From assembly GCA_945860245.1 (NCBI GenBank), contig CAMAPO010000008.1, forward strand, positions 1 through 54,531: a DNA stretch of 54,531 nucleotides, given 5' to 3'. The position numbers were made by a program, and so were the translations under genes. The notes beneath the pieces were generated by a model. The model was not told where the DNA came from. It saw nothing but the letters and a program-made list of their open reading frames with translations, and searched no databases. This stretch comes from Bifidobacterium breve. Its GTDB lineage: Bacteria; Actinomycetota; Actinomycetes; Nanopelagicales; Nanopelagicaceae. This document shows, piece by piece, positions 53,175 to 54,531 of the stretch (position 1 is its first letter; the number at the start of each line of letters is the position of its first letter).

Positions 53175-54531
53175 ATGGCTAAGGAAGTTCACTTTGATGT
53201 AGTCGTCATTGGTTCGGGTTTTGGTGGATCGGTTACCGCTCTGAGATTGCGCGAAAAAGGCTATTCGGTTGCGGTTCTAGAAGCAGGAAAGAGATTTGCG
53301 GATAAGGACTTTCCTAAGACTTCTTGGAGAGTAAATAAGTTTCTATTTGCGCCACAACTCGGCTGTTACGGAATTCAGCGAATTCATTTCCTTCCAGATG
53401 TTCTGGTGCTCTCTGGTGCAGGTGTTGGTGGCGGTTCCTTGGTTTATGCAAATACTTTGTATCAACCGGGTGATAAGTATTTTCAAGATCCACAATGGGC
53501 ACAGATAACTGATTGGAAGCGCGAACTAGAGCCTTGGTATGACCAAGCGCGCCGTATGTTGGGAGTAGAAGAGAATCCTTATTTCTCGCCCAGTGATGCT
53601 GCGATGAAAGTTGCCGCAGAGAAAATGGGTGTTGCTGACACATTTAAAATGGCGCCACTCGGTATTTATTTTGGAAAAGGTGAAGGTAAGCCAGCGAGTG
53701 ATCCGTACTTCGGCGGCAAAGGTCCAGATCGAGTTGGCTGCACAAATTGTGGTGAATGTATGACTGGATGTCGCCACAACGCGAAGAACACTTTGCCAAA
53801 GAATTATTTGGGCTTAGCCGAAGGTGCGGGGGCGAAAGTATTTCCGATGACAACAGTCACTGAATTTTCCCAACGCAGTGATGGTAAATGGGAAGTAAAA
53901 ACTATTAAGACTGATAGCTGGAACGGATCTCGCGGCACAACATATATCGCGACCGATCTGGTTGTTGCAGCCGGCACGTTTAATACCCAGAAACTTCTGC
54001 ATAAGATGAAGCGAAAAAATCTGCCTAATCTCTCCGATCGATTAGGAGAACTCTCGCGCACAAATAGTGAAGCACTAACTGGTGCGCTAATGAATAGCCG
54101 AGAAATAGATTTCAGCCGCGGCGCAGCGATTACATCTTCTTTCTTCCCCGATGAAAATACCCACGTAGAGCCAGTGCGTTATGGCAAAGGCAGCAACTTT
54201 ATGGGGCTGCTGCAAACGATAATGACCGATGGATTTACCGGAAAAGAACGGCGCAGGCATTGGGTAAAGCAATTTATTGCTCGGCCCTCCTTATTAGCGC
54301 GCCTTATTAACGTGCGGCACTGGAGCGAGAAAACGGTGATTGCACTTGTAATGCAAGACGTAGATTCTTCGGTGACAGTAAAAGGAAAGCGCGGTATTTT
54401 CGGCTTCAAGTTAACCTCGAAAAATGACAGCGATCACCCGAATGCGACCTACATTCCTGCGGCGAATGAAGCGGTGCGCCACGTCGCTAATGAATACGGT
54501 GGAATTGCTGGCGGACACGTTGGTGATCTAA
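53175..54531 (+). CDS. GMC-family FAD oxidoreductase (cut by right edge)
   Basis: ATG at 53175 opens a frame with no stop before the window ends, giving 452 visible residues. The N-terminus FDVVVIGSGFGGSVTALRLREKG is the FAD dinucleotide loop. LSGAGVGGGSLVYANTLYQP is the GMC signature, and VGCTNCGECMTGCRHNAKNT is a ferredoxin-like Cys cluster found in the cholesterol-oxidase-like branch. The C-terminal catalytic His/Asn region lies beyond the edge. Substrate is probably a sterol or long alcohol-type compound, but this is not determined. It is 16 nt downstream of the saccharopine-dehydrogenase-like gene and likely co-transcribed. Confidence 0.9.
   Translation, partial: MAKEVHFDVVVIGSGFGGSVTALRLREKGYSVAVLEAGKRFADKDFPKTSWRVNKFLFAPQLGCYGIQRIHFLPDVLVLSGAGVGGGSLVYANTLYQPGDKYFQDPQWAQITDWKRELEPWYDQARRMLGVEENPYFSPSDAAMKVAAEKMGVADTFKMAPLGIYFGKGEGKPASDPYFGGKGPDRVGCTNCGECMTGCRHNAKNTLPKNYLGLAEGAGAKVFPMTTVTEFSQRSDGKWEVKTIKTDSWNGSRGTTYIATDLVVAAGTFNTQKLLHKMKRKNLPNLSDRLGELSRTNSEALTGALMNSREIDFSRGAAITSSFFPDENTHVEPVRYGKGSNFMGLLQTIMTDGFTGKERRRHWVKQFIARPSLLARLINVRHWSEKTVIALVMQDVDSSVTVKGKRGIFGFKLTSKNDSDHPNATYIPAANEAVRHVANEYGGIAGGHVGDL

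Overview
The window looks like chromosome of a small-genome actinobacterium with moderate to low GC, most likely a freshwater planktonic lineage of the acI / Nanopelagicales type. That placement is inferred from gene order, base composition judged by eye, and protein style; I ran no search. The core gene order is actinobacterial. Mfd, a small lipoprotein, MazG, enolase, FtsB/DivIC, DUF501 and Ppx match Mycobacterium Rv1020-Rv1026. GlmU, Prs, L25 and Pth, then IspE, RsmA, TatD, MetG, RsmI and Pmt, then GlpR, RimJ, a MoeA-like protein and 5-FCL match Rv0991-Rv1018. Genes are tightly packed, with many 4-nt overlaps, and three convergent gene pairs share their stop codons.

Layout. 1-1124 holds the N-terminal part of a secreted repeat protein running off the left edge. 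1309-7495 carries a secreted transglycosylase-like protein, a PIN-PhoH ATPase, DUF3817, SURF1, a 47-residue membrane protein, DUF4307, GreA and a DrrAB-type ABC exporter. 7561-11160 has two MFS transporters and a Bax inhibitor-1 family protein. 11267-16749 is the accessory part: a tRNA 3' remnant, two paralogous secreted proteins, a tRNA fragment in inverted orientation, a tRNA with UAA anticodon, and a secreted beta-propeller protein. 16814-25414 is the mfd-to-udg operon on the minus strand. 25542-30543 has ppc and a third member of the secreted family, with a QPN repeat. 30603-41701 is translation, nucleotide, cell-wall and isoprenoid housekeeping plus Pmt. 41705-48213 contains the GlpR-RimJ-Glp block, 5-FCL, acyl-CoA dehydrogenase and a CopC / CopD-CtaG cluster. 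48325-54531 has an FmdB zinc ribbon, an MMPL exporter, PurU, tRNA-Arg, a saccharopine-dehydrogenase-like protein and a GMC oxidoreductase cut by the right edge.

How the genes fit together. SURF1 and CtaG both point to assembly of a heme-copper oxidase. GlmU (UDP-GlcNAc), FtsB and the transglycosylase serve the envelope and division. The MoeA homologue beside GlpR lacks a whole domain and the usual catalytic motifs, which fits a structural role in division better than molybdenum cofactor synthesis. Several large secreted proteins carry low-complexity or Met-rich repeats, or a shared two-cysteine C-terminal module, and Pmt is a plausible glycosyltransferase for such proteins.

The points I think most deserve a second look are: the three-member secreted family with its shared C-terminal module; the Met-rich 16-residue repeat protein; the tRNA-flanked mini-island with its inverted tRNA fragment; the degenerate Glp; the CopC without copper ligands; and a recurring -10 box exactly 6 nt before start codons, which implies leaderless transcripts.
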